In this document: positions 10,024 to 20,347 of the stretch, in pieces | Layout: every line of letters begins with the position of its first letter | How positions within the stretch are numbered: position 1 is the first letter of the stretch | Assembly: GCA_905178155.1 (NCBI GenBank) | Contig: CAJINV010000006.1 | Coordinates: forward strand, 3,692,169 to 3,756,168 | Length of the DNA stretch: 64,000 bases | Source of the DNA: Amoebophrya sp. A120 | Taxonomy: Eukaryota > Sar > Dinophyceae > Syndiniales > Amoebophryaceae | Direction of reading: 5' to 3' | The notes under the pieces: generated by a model | Databases searched by the model: none | The model's input: the letters and a program-made list of their open reading frames with translations, nothing else | Told to the model about the DNA's origin: nothing | Position numbers and translations under genes: made by a program

Positions 10024-13000
10024 TTACAGATCCGGAGAAGACTCCATCACAGACTGCGTACTAGCGGGAAGAACTGCAGGTCCACCACGACCAGCTCCCC
10101 CAGGTACGACGGCAACTGCCTCAGTACTAGTACCAACTTGCTGGCTGTTCTGCATCTGTTGTGCCACTGTTCCTTGCTGTCCAGTGCCTACAACAACTCC
10201 TGCAGTTGGTAGCTGCGCCTGCTGCTGCTGTTGAGCGGCCAACTGCATCGGTTGCGAGAGCTGCTGCAAGACAGCTTGCTGCTGCGCGGGCTGCAGGATT
10301 TGTGCGGATCCACCTGGAGCAGTTGCCATTGAAACCACCGCCCCGCCATAATTCCCATTGCGGGGGCCACCACCTGCGCCAACGGGCAGTGAAGGGGCGG
10401 GGGCCTGCTGCCCGTAGTTACTACTCCTGTAATTCCAATTCCCGACTCCAAAACTACCGAAAGAACCGCCACCGCCCTCGAACCCCTTCGGCGTCATGAC
10501 ACAGAGCAGCAACGCACACATTGCGATGAAGAGGAGAATGAGCAGAATCAGCAAGTTTTTGTTGTTCTGCAGTGCAAAACTTGTCGCGTCGTACTAGCAT
10601 AAATCGCAACACAAATTGACTTAGCATCACAAATGAAATTTGTAGTGCGGATTTACCTAACTAACTCGATTTGTAATGCATAACTGCGATTAATACTACG
10701 AGTACGATACTTTTGCACAGGATAGTTCTTCACGAGGTACCCGAGGAAACTGTTTGATTCCCCGGTAGAGTCCTGAATTAGCAGGTCCGACTCCCTTGTC
10801 TCCGTTAACTTCATGTAGGCCTGCGACATTTCCGTGTTAGACCAGTCCGCGCTGGTAGAGACGTCAATCACCTTATCCTTTGCAAAACCAGAACCACGAC
10901 CACCACCAGGATCCTCGCCAGCTGTAATGCAAAATGCGCAAAGGCAAAATTGTCATGAATGTGGTTTTATTTCGCATCACAAATTATAGCGATCGGGACA
11001 AGGTCGTCGTGGTCGTGAAAGATTTTTACGATTTCATACAGCTCTTGGTGTATCCCGACCAGATCTTCCTGCTCCACCCTGGTCAGTTGCTCCTCTGTTT
11101 TTGAAATGACTTGCAAAAGTCTATCGCACTAGTAGAAATCGCATGACAAATTTCCTGACCATGAGAAGTAAAGTTTGTAATGCAGATTTGCCTTGGAAAA
11201 GAGATTTGTAGTGCATGACTGCAATTTATTACTACGAGTACGATACTTTGCAGTTCATATTTGACACGGCAATGTCGAAGCTGTCACTGTCCAGCGTCGG
11301 GGTCATTTGCAGAGTCTTGCACTGTCCCGCGAGCGACTCCACTCGGTCAATCACGTCCCGCTGCAGTTTCCGCTATTGTGTCGAAAAACGTCCAAACCCC
11401 ATAGTCAAGATGGAAAACCTGCTACACAAATCCCTAAGCTTTGGCTGTCGCGCATGACAACTTTGGGCTCGTCGCAATAGTGGCCTTTAGCTAGTGCATC
11501 AGCATCACAGATCCAGTTTGTCATGCTGAATCGAGCATGACAAGTCCCAATAAATGACCACTAGAAAACGCCTCTGATGTGTCCTCTCCGCATGAGAAAC
11601 ATTTTAAGCATGCAGATTTGCAAAACAACTCTGGGGTTGGGACGTTTTTACACAGGATATCCGCAGCCAGGAATTTATCGCCTCCGATTTTCGCCTGCAG
11701 CACTTATCCTGTGCAACAGTATCGTATTCGTAGTGCAGTCATGCATTACAAATCTTGTTCTTAAAGAAAATCCGCATTACAAATTTTATTTCTCATGCTG
11801 AGGAAATTTGTAATGCATTTATACGAGTACGATACTTTTGCAGTTCATAGCACTGCAAGTAGGACAACAACTCCTCCTCCCACAAATTTAAATCCTGCTT
11901 GGTGAAAGGCTTCCCGGACAGCGCATCCTCGGCGTTGGTGCCGGACAGATATGCAGTGCAAAAGCATCGCACTCGTATTGCAATCATGCATTACAAATCT
12001 TTTTCTTAAGGTAAAGCAGCATTACAAATTTTATTTCTCATCCTGAGGAAATTTGTTCAATTTGTAATGCATTTATACGAGTCGTGCGGTACTTTTGCAC
12101 TGCATAACAGAGATTCGGGAGCCAATCTGGAACACTCCTGCTGGTCGATACTGGCGACTCCGGATAGCACGTCGTATATAACCTGCTCAGCTGTTACATC
12201 AATCTCAAGCGTTACAATAGAATCTGGAATTTGTGTTGCAAGAAGTGCACGATCTAGCCTACTCTCATAGGATTGCGCATGACAAGTTCTGGAGTCCCGA
12301 TCCGCACTACAATGATCTGGCGAAATTTGTATTGCAGAAAGTCGAACGCTGTCCGAGTCTGTGTCTGTCATGCTCATCATGCATTACAAAACACAGTAGA
12401 TTCTGTTGTAAGGTTTGAGATTGTAACGTTTGAGCAGGTCATATCGTACTTCATTTTCGTCTGGATTTGTGACTGCGGATGAAGATGATGCTGGTTGTGG
12501 TGGTGATGGTGATGTTCTTCGGATTTCATGATCTCTTTGTTGTGTACTAGTTGTTGACCTTGCAGATGCGAAGCAGTTGAGCTGGCGTGTAGTTCCAGTT
12601 CCTGTAGCTGCTTCTCCTTTTCCGCTAGCCCCAGTTGCAGTAGTGAAAACAATGAGGTACTAGACGACGCACTCGAGTTTTTACCATCTTGCTCGACCTG
12701 CAGATGATCGCTATTGAACTCGTCCTCCGGCCCTGCTTCTTTGAAGACGCCTTTAGCAGGTTGTAGTACAGGTGACCACGTCGAGATCAAATCCAGATCT
12801 AGCAGCGAAGAAGGCGAGTTTTCACTTCTAGATGAAAGAGCCCGCGGCCGCGATGAATACTTGTTGTAGTCCACCTTCCCGTTCTCCAGAAACACCACCG
12901 CGCCCGCGCCCAGCTGCAGCCTTGTCCCGGCCGGAAGGTGAATCAAAGCGCGATATTGCAAGGAAAAATGCCCCCTCCCCATAATATTGGAAGCGCGTGA

Positions 13001-14113
13001 TCCGTCTGAAAATTTGCGACACAGATTTATTGCGGTCACGAATCGGGTCTGTCTTGCAAGGAGGCCCATTCAGGCTTCCTTTCCGCCACGTTATGCAGGC
13101 GATTTGTAATGCTGTAAGGCCTACAGGGGCCCAGCCGTCTAGTACCATGCTTGCTAGTCCCCTACAACTACACCAAAAGGCCCGTAGTGCCTAGGTTTAG
13201 GATCTGCGTGCAGAAGTACTCTCCTGCAACACAAATTTGATTTGTGTATCCAAATCCAGCATCAGAAATTTCGTTTTGATATGGGGAGAGGGGATTTTTC
13301 CTTGTGATACGCGAATCAATGCGTCGATCATGGATTTCTCCTGCTCCCCCGCACGCAGCAGATTCGCGGCCAGCACGAGCACTTTGATAACGCGGTCCGC
13401 GATGTCGTTCCGCAGGACTTGGACACACTTCTGGTTGTTTATGGAAGCGTCAGGATCGAAATCAGCAAAATCGAAATAATTTGTGATGCATAAAATCGAT
13501 ACCACTTGGATCCTCAGTTGCCAAGTGGCGCATGACAGATTTCGGGAGCACCAAAATCCATTTTGTAATGCTGTTTGGGCAAAGAAGACTGCTCCTGTCA
13601 TGCTACTCTGGCAGCGCATCTCCTTCCCCTAAACAGGCTCGCAGTCGCTTTCTTTTGCCTGCTCCCCAACACAGGCCATACGTGCCCTACATTTTATTTC
13701 GACTTTGACGATTTCAATCATGACACTTCCATATTGTTCTTTCTGGATGAAGTAGAGAAAGAAGACGTCTTCTTCGCTGCCGTCGTTGCAAGTGAGGTAA
13801 AACTTGTACTACTTGCCGGTCGCGCGGCGGCACTATGTTGAGCTGCACCAGTCGATGTGGCTCCTTTGGCTTTACTTTCACTCAGCGTCTGCTCCTCGTG
13901 TCGTGAAATCTTGTTCTGGGGTAGAAGCCCGAGAGTCGTAGACTCATCTCGATGGTCCTCGTACTTCTCCTCGTGCACCACAGCCAACGCGGAGGTCCTC
14001 GCCACTTCTACCTTTTGCGACGATGCCCGGTGGACGACGTCGAGAAGGGACACCAATAGAGCGGCGAACAGGCAGAAGTCAAAAGGCTTCATTTTCTTCA
14101 TCCAGCCGGACAT
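10024..14113 (-). CDS. Signal-peptide, single-TM protein with Gln/Gly-rich tail, unknown family
   Basis: Ten exons joined across nine introns give about 720 residues. The start at ATG 14113 precedes K-P-F-D-F-C-L-F-A-A-L-L-V-S-L-L, a likely signal peptide (two more in-frame Mets follow). The middle is mostly polar with a His-rich run (about 12500) and helical stretches. A strong TM segment, L-L-I-L-L-I-L-L-F-I-A-M-C-A-L-L-L (10498-10554), is followed by about 150 residues rich in Gln, Gly and Pro, ending at TAA 10024. Topology would be lumenal/extracellular N-part with a cytosolic Q-rich tail. No family recognised. Frame is kept across each junction checked, including the short exon 11660-11704. 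Confidence 0.7.
10569..10724 (-). repeat. Introner A
   Basis: Right end GCACAGGATA, left end reduced to GCAGTGC; flanking repeat GTTCT. Orientation is opposite to the A copy at 11705-11849 in the same gene. Sits just upstream of the TM exon. Confidence 0.82.
10921..10987 (-). repeat. Short decayed introner-like intron
   Basis: About 67 bp between exons that must join in frame (P-I-A-G-E-D-P). Contains TTGTCATG and GCATCACAAATT motifs but no clear TIR; boundaries approximate. Confidence 0.45.
11105..11259 (-). repeat. Introner A
   Basis: Flanking repeat TTTGA; left terminus mutated to AATGACTTGC, right end GCAGTTCATA. Removal joins A-V-S-K to T-E-E-Q. Confidence 0.82.
11374..11659 (-). repeat. 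Introner C
   Basis: Ends ...AAAAACGTCCAAACCCC and GGGGTTGGGACGTTTTTACA; flanking repeat TCCGC. Removal joins S-W-L-R to K-L-Q-R. Confidence 0.85.
11705..11849 (-). repeat. Introner A
   Basis: Ends TATCCTGTGC and GCAGTTCATA; flanking repeat GCACT. Confidence 0.88.
11950..12106 (-). repeat. Introner A
   Basis: Ends TATGCAGTGC and GCACTGCATA (near-perfect TIR); flanking repeat ACAGA. Removal joins E-S-L to S-G-T-N. Confidence 0.88.
12177..12443 (-). repeat. Introner L
   Basis: Ends TATAACCTGCTCAGC and TGAGCAGGTCATA; inner arms carry AATCTCAAGCGTTACAATAG-type sequence. Flanking repeat TCGTA. Confidence 0.85.
12954..13309 (-). repeat. Introner J
   Basis: Ends TATTGCAAGGAAAAATGCCC and GGATTTTTCCTTGTGATA; flanking repeat CGCGA. 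Removal joins D-A-L-I-R to A-L-I-H. Confidence 0.88.
13440..13733 (-). repeat. Introner E
   Basis: Ends TATGGAAGCGTCAGGATCGA and TCATGACACTTCCATA; flanking repeat TTGTT. Removal joins S-R-K-N to N-Q-K-C. Confidence 0.88.
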
Positions 14114-14913
14114 CTTGATTTTATCAGATGAAATTGTGATCAAGATGGAGCGAGAACGCTGCACAGGCTCGACAACAAAACCTTTTTCAAAGTGTTGATT
14201 CCTTATCCTTTTCCATACTAGCTGCGCCGGGGTGTAAATAAATCATTCACCTCCTGATTGATGTTCCATTTGCACACAAGACATGATATTATCCGCGACG
14301 GCAAAACCAACCCCGCTGAGGTCAACGACTTTCCTAGACTGCGCACTGCCACTGACTTTTTGTTTTCTTGCCCCGACTGTTCCTCGGTCCTGTCGGATGA
14401 TCGCAGGGCCAGCACAAGAGGAACATCGAATCTTCACTCAGCATGACCACGACGATAACAGCTCAACAACAAGTCACACGAAACTAGGACCGGTGTAGTT
14501 CACTCGTCGATAGACTTCCTTTAGATAAAATTCATCTCTCGGTGATTCAAATTCTAGCGAAAACATCGAAATCGAAACTAAGTACTGCACAATAACAACC
14601 AAGCGACATCAGATCAGATATGTCGGCCCACACAGACCCGACACGAGTAGACGCGCTGAGAACAACAACCCTGCTGGCTGCACGCACAACAGCAATTCAG
14701 CACACACTTGTCACAGATAGAAGAATTTCTATTTTTCTTACAAAATAGTACCTTTCATACACGACGTCCCGTCAACGCCAGCACATGGTTAATTTCATGA
14801 GCGTCGGGTCACCATGAAACAGACGCCTTAAACATGGATCGCCTCTTTTTTCTTCAGCATCTTTCTCAAGAAGAAGAAACTACAGTACGACAACAGCCGC
14901 ATGATTCTAATTT
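14114..14913. other. Intergenic region
   Basis: No supported gene or introner. Contains the 5' flank of the gene ending at 14113 and the 3' flank of the gene ending at 14914. Confidence 0.5.
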
Positions 14914-17753
14914 CTACTTTTTATTTCTATCGCCCTCTTTGGCCCAAAACAAATCAGGCCCTGGAGCTGGATGCGGCGCACCGACTCCCCCCGGCTGCTG
15001 CAGAAAGCTGCTCTGCAAATCGTAACTTTGGCCTTGAAACCCCTGGGCGACCTGGTTCGTATGGAGGCGTCAAGATTGAAATCGACAAATTTGAAACAAC
15101 TTGTAATGCATAAAATCGATACCAGTTGGAGGCCCTATTTCTAAGCCGCGCATGACAAATTTGGGTAGAGCCGAAATTCAGTTTGTAATGCTGTTTGGGT
15201 AAGGAAGAGGCCTTTTGTTATGCTACTTTAGCAGCTCTATTTCTACCCCGCAACAGGCTTACAATCTGCCTCCCTTGCCTACTCTGCAAGACAGGCACTT
15301 TGAGGGTTGCACTTTATGCATGACAAACCATCTCAACCTTGACGATTTCGATTCTGACGCTTCCATAGTTCGAGTCCGGGAAGTTTTCCGGATTGTAGTT
15401 GAATTTACTCGCCCAGTAGTCCAAGCGCAGCTTTTATCCTGTGCAAAAGTATCGCACTCGTATTGTAATCATGCATTACAAATCTTTTCTTTAAGGTAAA
15501 TCAGCATCACAAATTTCATTTCTCATGCTGAGGAAGTTTGTAATGCATTTGTTCGAGTACGATACTTTTGCACAGGATAGCTTTTTCTCAGTCTTGGCAT
15601 TAATATTTTTTCCACCAATGTTATCAAAGGTTGGGATTGGGTGATTTATTTTAGGCGGGGTTCTTGTTCCGCCACCTGGGCCTGCTGTCGTCGCGCGTTT
15701 ATTTCTATTTGATGTCTTCCTGCTGCCAATGTTCACGTTATTTCTGCCGGATGTTGGTGTAGAAGTTCTTGAGCCCCCGCTAGAAGTACCCCGGTCATAA
15801 TTACCAGACGTGGTCTCGGCGTTGGTCTCGGCGGAGCCGCGGGCGCGGCCTCTGCCTCTTTCATCTTCATCACAGCTACTGCCCCCGCTCGTCCGAAAAT
15901 CATCCCTAATATCTGGCTCTTCGTTTGTTGATATTGATATTCTCTTCCCAAAGCTTAAACTGTAGCCAAACCCGAAGTAAAGAACGGCGTAAACGATGCC
16001 AAGGGAGCAGAGTAAAATAAACACGACCGTGAACCCGAGCAAGATCAGTTCGGTGAACGAAAGCGTGACGTGGCTTGGATCATTTTTCTCCTGGTAGTTG
16101 TCAAGATACTGCTGGTCCTCGTCGTCGTTGTGGCCGGCCTTGGTTTTGTTCGACGACGTACTATAGTCTTCATGCTGACTATGTTCTTGTCCCGAAAGGC
16201 TCCTGTCCACCTCGGAGCTGCTCATCTGCATTGACCCCGAATTTATCATGTTTCTAATCGTTCTTTCATCATGAAGATCTCCTCCCTCTGTAGTACTGCT
16301 GCTCAACGGACTGTAGCTGTGGCCCCAGCCGGTCGTGTGATTATTCACGAGCGGCGGATGGTGCGTGGTGGCGGGATCATGATGTCGGATACGGAAGCCT
16401 CGCGTCGTCGCATTAGCCCCGCTGAAAAGACCTTTCGAGTCGGCAGAAGTAGCGTTGCTCTTCCTGTCACCGCGGTGTAAATAAATGCCATCAAGATCTT
16501 CATCCGCCTCTGGTTCATCCTCTTCAATTACCGGGGAGGTATCAAAGGAAAAAGCCGTTGGGTCCTCGAAATACCGGTGCCAACTTGTCCATTCCGAGTC
16601 AAACCACGTCTGCTGGTTCTTCAACAGCTCAAGAACCCTGGAATTCCCAACCTTTTGACCCTTCTCCTGCACGACTATGCTCTGCAAACACAATATGGAG
16701 GAGGTGTCAGGATCGAAATCGAAAAAATCGAAAGGATCATTTGTGAAGATGCATAAAATCGATACCACCAGTTACTTACATTTAGATTTAGAAGCTCAGT
16801 TTCTTGTTCTTCTAAGTGGCGCATGACGAATTTCGGGAGCTGCACCATCAAAATCCAGTCTGTCGTGCTGTTTCTTGGGCACAGAAGTAGAAGCCTGTCC
16901 CTGTCATGCTACTCTGGCAGCGCATCGTCCTCTTCCCCTAAACAGGCTTGCAATCGGTCCCATTTATTGCCTACTCCCCAAAACAGGCCTTCCGTGCCCT
17001 ACATTTTACGCACTGCAAATTTTTCGATTTATTTGTCGATTTCGATCCTGACACCCCCATAAACAACTCGTCGTGCGCCTTTCTGTGGTCGATTTTTACC
17101 TCTTTCAAAAACCGCCCGCCCAGGTTTCGCCTCCTGTTTTTGCTTTCGGTCTTGACGAACTTTTGCGTCCCGAAAACCGACGCACGCCCAAAAAGGAGCT
17201 CGTCTTCGAAAGATTCCCCCGTGTCACTCTCGACCCGGACAAAAAGTGGGTCTTTTGACGGGTAGGCGCCGGCAAACTCGCCCGTGCACAGTTCCACAAT
17301 GATCCGGACGGGAAGGTGAAGTCGTGGGAGCTATGAAAGCCTCAGAATGGAAATCCTCAAACTGGAAATGATTTGTGATGCATGAAATGCAACGCAAAAA
17401 AGACTGTATTGCAGAGGACGCAATGGAGGCCGACTATTATCCTGCTAAGGTTGAGGAATTGGAATGCTGCTTAGCACGACAGAAGGGCACCCCTTTCCCT
17501 TAGCCTGCATGACAGACATGCTTTAAGTGCCCGGGAAATTTGTCATGCGCAGACTATAAATGCCGCTTCAACTGGAGTCGTTTTTCTTTTTTTGCGTCAC
17601 AAATTATTTCCACTTTGAAGATTTCCAACCTGAGGCTTTTATAGGAGCTGGAGCAACGAGGAGGTGGTGGCTCCTGGGTCGTCCAAGCTTCTGAGTGTTA
17701 ATATCGATGTCCCTCTATCGCGGACGATCGGATACGGATTCACTTCTCTTTCG

Positions 17754-17793
<40 letters not shown>

Positions 17794-18861
17794 GATGAAA
17801 GTCAGCTCCTTCTCCTTCACCATCCGTAGGTTGTCGTTGTTCCGGCGAGGGTGGTGGCCGTACTATGACCGGCGCGGCCGGCGGCTCATCGTCCGAAGTT
17901 GTCTTCATCCCGTGTTCGGTTTGAACACCGGCGGGGGCAGTGGAAATAGTCCCAGTTTCATTCAACATCTTCCTCGTCGTCCCATGATTGTTCACAGGAT
18001 CTTGTTCTAATAATTCCTCGTCCCATAATTCAACACTCGGACTACGTATGAACTGCAAAAGTATCGCACTCGTATAAATGCATTACAAATTTCCTCAGCA
18101 TGAGAAATAAAATTTGTAATGCGAATTTACCTTACGAAAATAATTTGTAATGCAAGACTTGCATTTATAGGAGTACGATACTTTTGCACAGGATACTACG
18201 ACCGTGGACTTCTACGTCGTCCCACGATCGTAGTCGTCCACCTGAAGATGTTCTCAAATGCAAAAGTGTCTGGGTCTGGAAGATTGGTAGGTTTGTCATG
18301 CAGGTTTCCCATGACCCACGCGGTCTGTGCCATGCACGGCCTAGCATGACAGGTTCTGTGAGATCTCTATCATGCCGTTCTTGCATGAGAAATTGCCTCT
18401 AAACTTGTTCAAAAGTGGGCCTCTTTTGGTAATCATGCAACACAAATTTTTCCACAATCCAGATGTAGCATGAGAAGTTACACTCTTCCAGACCCAGACA
18501 TATTTGCAATGCATAGGTGCCGACCGACGAGCAGCGCCACGCGCGATATGAAAGTGCACAAATCCAGCCAATCTCCCTCATTTGTAATGCAAAATCCCCA
18601 ATGATCCAGCTGCTGCCTCATAGCACTGTTTGCATGACAAATCCTGGAGGCCCAAACAGTACTTCTACAGTGGGGTCGTCACAAATTTGTCATGCGTACC
18701 TCGTCTACGTGCGCTTGTGTTTGTATTGCTCTGTTCATGCTCTAGTACAAATGAGGGGGAGGGGGAGTTGTGCACTGTCATATGCGAGAAGTGTGAGATA
18801 GGAGGAACGGCGCGGCCGCACGCCCGGACTGGTACTTCTGCTAGAAGTTCTTGCGCTTCTT
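14914..18861 (-). CDS. Single-TM protein with acidic low-complexity region; N-terminus unresolved
   Basis: Eight exons join in frame into about 710 residues and end at TAG 14914. The exon 17644-18046 holds an 11-Asp run (CAT-repeat) and Pro-rich stretches. The exon 17062-17331 is a more ordered segment (V-E-L-C-T-G-E-F, F-G-R-A-S-V-F-G). The large exon 15580-16693 has one TM helix (L-I-L-L-G-F-T-V-V-F-I-L-L, about 16010-16060) followed by a basic Gly/Arg/Ser-rich segment. The C-terminus is Gln/Pro-rich. The 5' end runs into repeat K1: exon sequence follows a TTCACAG at 18862, which would be the acceptor of a 61-bp GT-AG intron, and what lies upstream is rearranged DNA. The true start codon is therefore not known. 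No family recognised. Confidence 0.6.
15060..15367 (-). repeat. Introner E
   Basis: Flanking repeat GTTCG; removal joins P-D-S-N to Q-V-A-Q. Confidence 0.88.
15435..15579 (-). repeat. Introner A
   Basis: Ends TATCCTGTGC and GCACAGGATA; flanking repeat GCTTT. Removal joins E-K-K-L to R-L-D-Y. Confidence 0.88.
16694..17061 (-). repeat. Introner E
   Basis: Ends TATGGAGGAGGTGTCAGGAT and TGACACCCCCATA; flanking repeat imperfect (ACACAA versus AACAA). Confidence 0.78.
17332..17643 (-). repeat. Introner E, diverged
   Basis: Ends TATGAAAGCCTCAGAATGG and CAACCTGAGGCTTTTATA; flanking repeat GGAGC. TIR conserved but sequence distinct from other E copies. Confidence 0.82.
17755..17794. repeat. CAT/ATG microsatellite encoding poly-Asp
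   Basis: About 12 tandem cat units inside an exon; on the minus strand it reads as a run of 11 Asp followed by E-H-E-R. Confidence 0.9.
18047..18195 (-). repeat. Introner A
   Basis: Ends TATGAACTGC and GCACAGGATA; flanking repeat CTACG. Removal gives V-H-G-R/S-P-S-V in frame. Confidence 0.88.
18251..18515 (-). repeat. Introner B
   Basis: Left terminus TCTCAAATGC (mutated), right end TTGCAATGCATA; direct repeat degenerate. Removal joins R-S-A-P to S-S-G-G. Confidence 0.75.
18547..18782 (-). repeat. Introner D
   Basis: Ends TATGAAAGTGCACAAATCC and GAGTTGTGCACTGTCATA; flanking CGCGA/TGCGA. Removal joins T-L-L-A to R-G-A-A. Confidence 0.82.
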
Positions 18862-18930
18862 CTGTGAAGTAGAGGACGAGAGATAAGAAGATTTTTAACA
18901 GCGGGAGGACGAGGATCAACACCCAATTTG
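18842..18930 (-). repeat. Repeat K1 (short GT-AG intron plus start of following exon)
   Basis: On the minus strand: CAAATTGG, then GTGTTGATCCTCGTCC... to CTACTTCACAG (61 bp), then A-AGA-AGC-GCA-AGA. The first 41 bases recur at 21251 and 22493, and a longer but diverged copy lies at 20271. It directly abuts a broken introner L at 18931. Confidence 0.8.
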
Positions 18931-19181
18931 ATCCTTCCAGGAGGTGTTACAATCTCAAACGTTACAATAGAATCTGGAATTTGTGTTGCAAGAAGTGCAT
19001 TATCTAGCTTACTCCCATAGGATTGCGCATGACAAGTTCTGGAGTCCCAATCCGCACCACAATCTGGCGAAATTTGTATTGCAGAAAGTGGAATGCTGTC
19101 CGAGTCTGTCATGCTCATCATGCAATACAAAACCCAGATTCTATTGTAACGTTTGAGATTGTAACGTTTGAGCGGGTCATA
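18931..19181 (-). repeat. Introner L, outer left end replaced by repeat K1
   Basis: Right end is intact (GAGCGGGTCATA). The left end starts at CAGGAGGTGTTACAATCTCA and lacks the terminal TATAACCYGCT, so the outer terminus has been lost at the K1 junction. Confidence 0.75.
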
Positions 19182-19934
19182 TTTTCCGTTGCTCCAGGGG
19201 GGTAGGGAAACGTTACGCAAGTCCCCGCTTCATCAACTGCAAATGTCGTCTGGGTCTGGAAGAGTCATGCTGTTTTTGCATGACGCGCAAGGTCTGGCAT
19301 GGCAGCTCTAGCATCACAGGTTTCGAGAAGCTGCCGCAATGCCGAATCCGCATGACAAATCCCCCATTTTGGTGACAAAAAGTGGGCAGCTTTTGCTACC
19401 TATCTATGCATGAGAGATTTTTCTGTGTTCTGAAATGCGCATCGCAAGTTTGTACTCTTCCAGACGACCCAGACATATTTGCAATCCATACCTCTTGCGT
19501 GGATATGTTGAGGTAGTTTTCGAGAAAAGTTGTTTGGGCGTCTTTATTGCTCGTTGGTAGAACAAAAAACTCCGGTAGCAATTCCATCAAAACCGCGGAG
19601 CCGTCTTGCGTCGCGCGGTAAGTGGTTTCCATGGAGTGAAATAGCCGGTTCCAGGAGTCAAAGGAGCCTGAGCATGCACTCTGGCAGTTCCCTGACAAGG
19701 AAGTACAGAACGTAAGCGGGCGTGGAGTAGTGGGTGCCTGTGACAATTTGTGTTTGTTTGTCCTGTTTTTTTGCTGGAGGTGGTGATGATTATAAGGACT
19801 ATGCATGCCAAACAAAGAAACTGCCTCATCGGAGGTGAAACAGGATGACAACATGAAACAAGATCCTTCTTATACCGTACAAAAACTTCTGTCCCGCTGG
19901 CATTTCGCGCATCCGTTCCCGAAATTGCCTCAAC
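19182..19934 (-). pseudogene. BEACH-domain fragment, frameshifted
   Basis: Minus-strand pieces match the BEACH domain of NSMAF/neurobeachin-type proteins in order. They are Y-V-L-Y-F-L-V-R-E-L-P-E-C-M-L-R-L (about 19675-19730), R-L-F-H-S-M-E (about 19640), M-E-L-L-P-E-F-F-V-L-P (about 19575), and across introner B V-S-L-P-P-W-S-N-G (about 19190-19215). The first two pieces are in different frames separated by a stop, so at least one frameshift is present. Nothing for the rest of BEACH or for PH or WD40 repeats is found nearby. Both ends are inside broken introners. I read it as a displaced, non-functional gene fragment. Confidence 0.75.
19235..19490 (-). repeat. Introner B in BEACH fragment
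   Basis: Carries the paired CGTCTGGGTCTGGAAGAG and CTTCCAGACGACCCAGACA arms and ends at CAATCCATA. Left end mutated (CATCAACTGC). Confidence 0.75.
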
Positions 19935-20270
19935 TATCGAAAGAAAAAACTGCTTCACTGTAAACTTGTGATGCATAAAATGGAACAAAAACGCGTTTGT
20001 CTTGCTACGCATGCAAGACATTGGCAGATTTGCCATGACCGGAATATTTGTGATGCGCAACCCCATGACAGGCATTTTCAGTCGTGTTTGAGAACTTGTA
20101 ATGCTGTAAACAGGGTCAGCAGATCGATTTGTAATGCGGCTTTCCTTGCTAACTTGCACTACAACCTTACGGACTGCAAGAACTTGTCACGCGTGACTCC
20201 CAAAACTCCTAGCTTTGTGTTGCAAAGTCCCCATCTTGACTCTGGGGTGGGGACGTTTTTGCTTAGGATA
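19935..20270 (-). repeat. Chimeric introner: I-type left part joined to C-type right part
   Basis: Bases 19935 to about 20040 follow family I (AAAAAACTGCTTCACTG, GTCTTGCTACGCATGCAAGA). From about 20040 the sequence follows family C, as at 24488, ending GGGTGGGGACGTTTTTGC...GGATA. The two ends do not pair as a TIR. Confidence 0.78.
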
Positions 20271-20347
20271 AGAAGTTCTTGCACTTCTTCTGTGAGCAGC
20301 ACGAGAACTAAGAAGATTTTTAACAGCGGGAGGACGAGGATCAACAC
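20271..20347 (-). repeat. Repeat K2
   Basis: Shares with K1 the block from AGAAGTTCTTGC to GAGGATCAACAC, including the TCACAG acceptor-like site and the following AGAAG exon start. It joins introner A of the copied kinase segment at 20346-20348. Confidence 0.78.
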
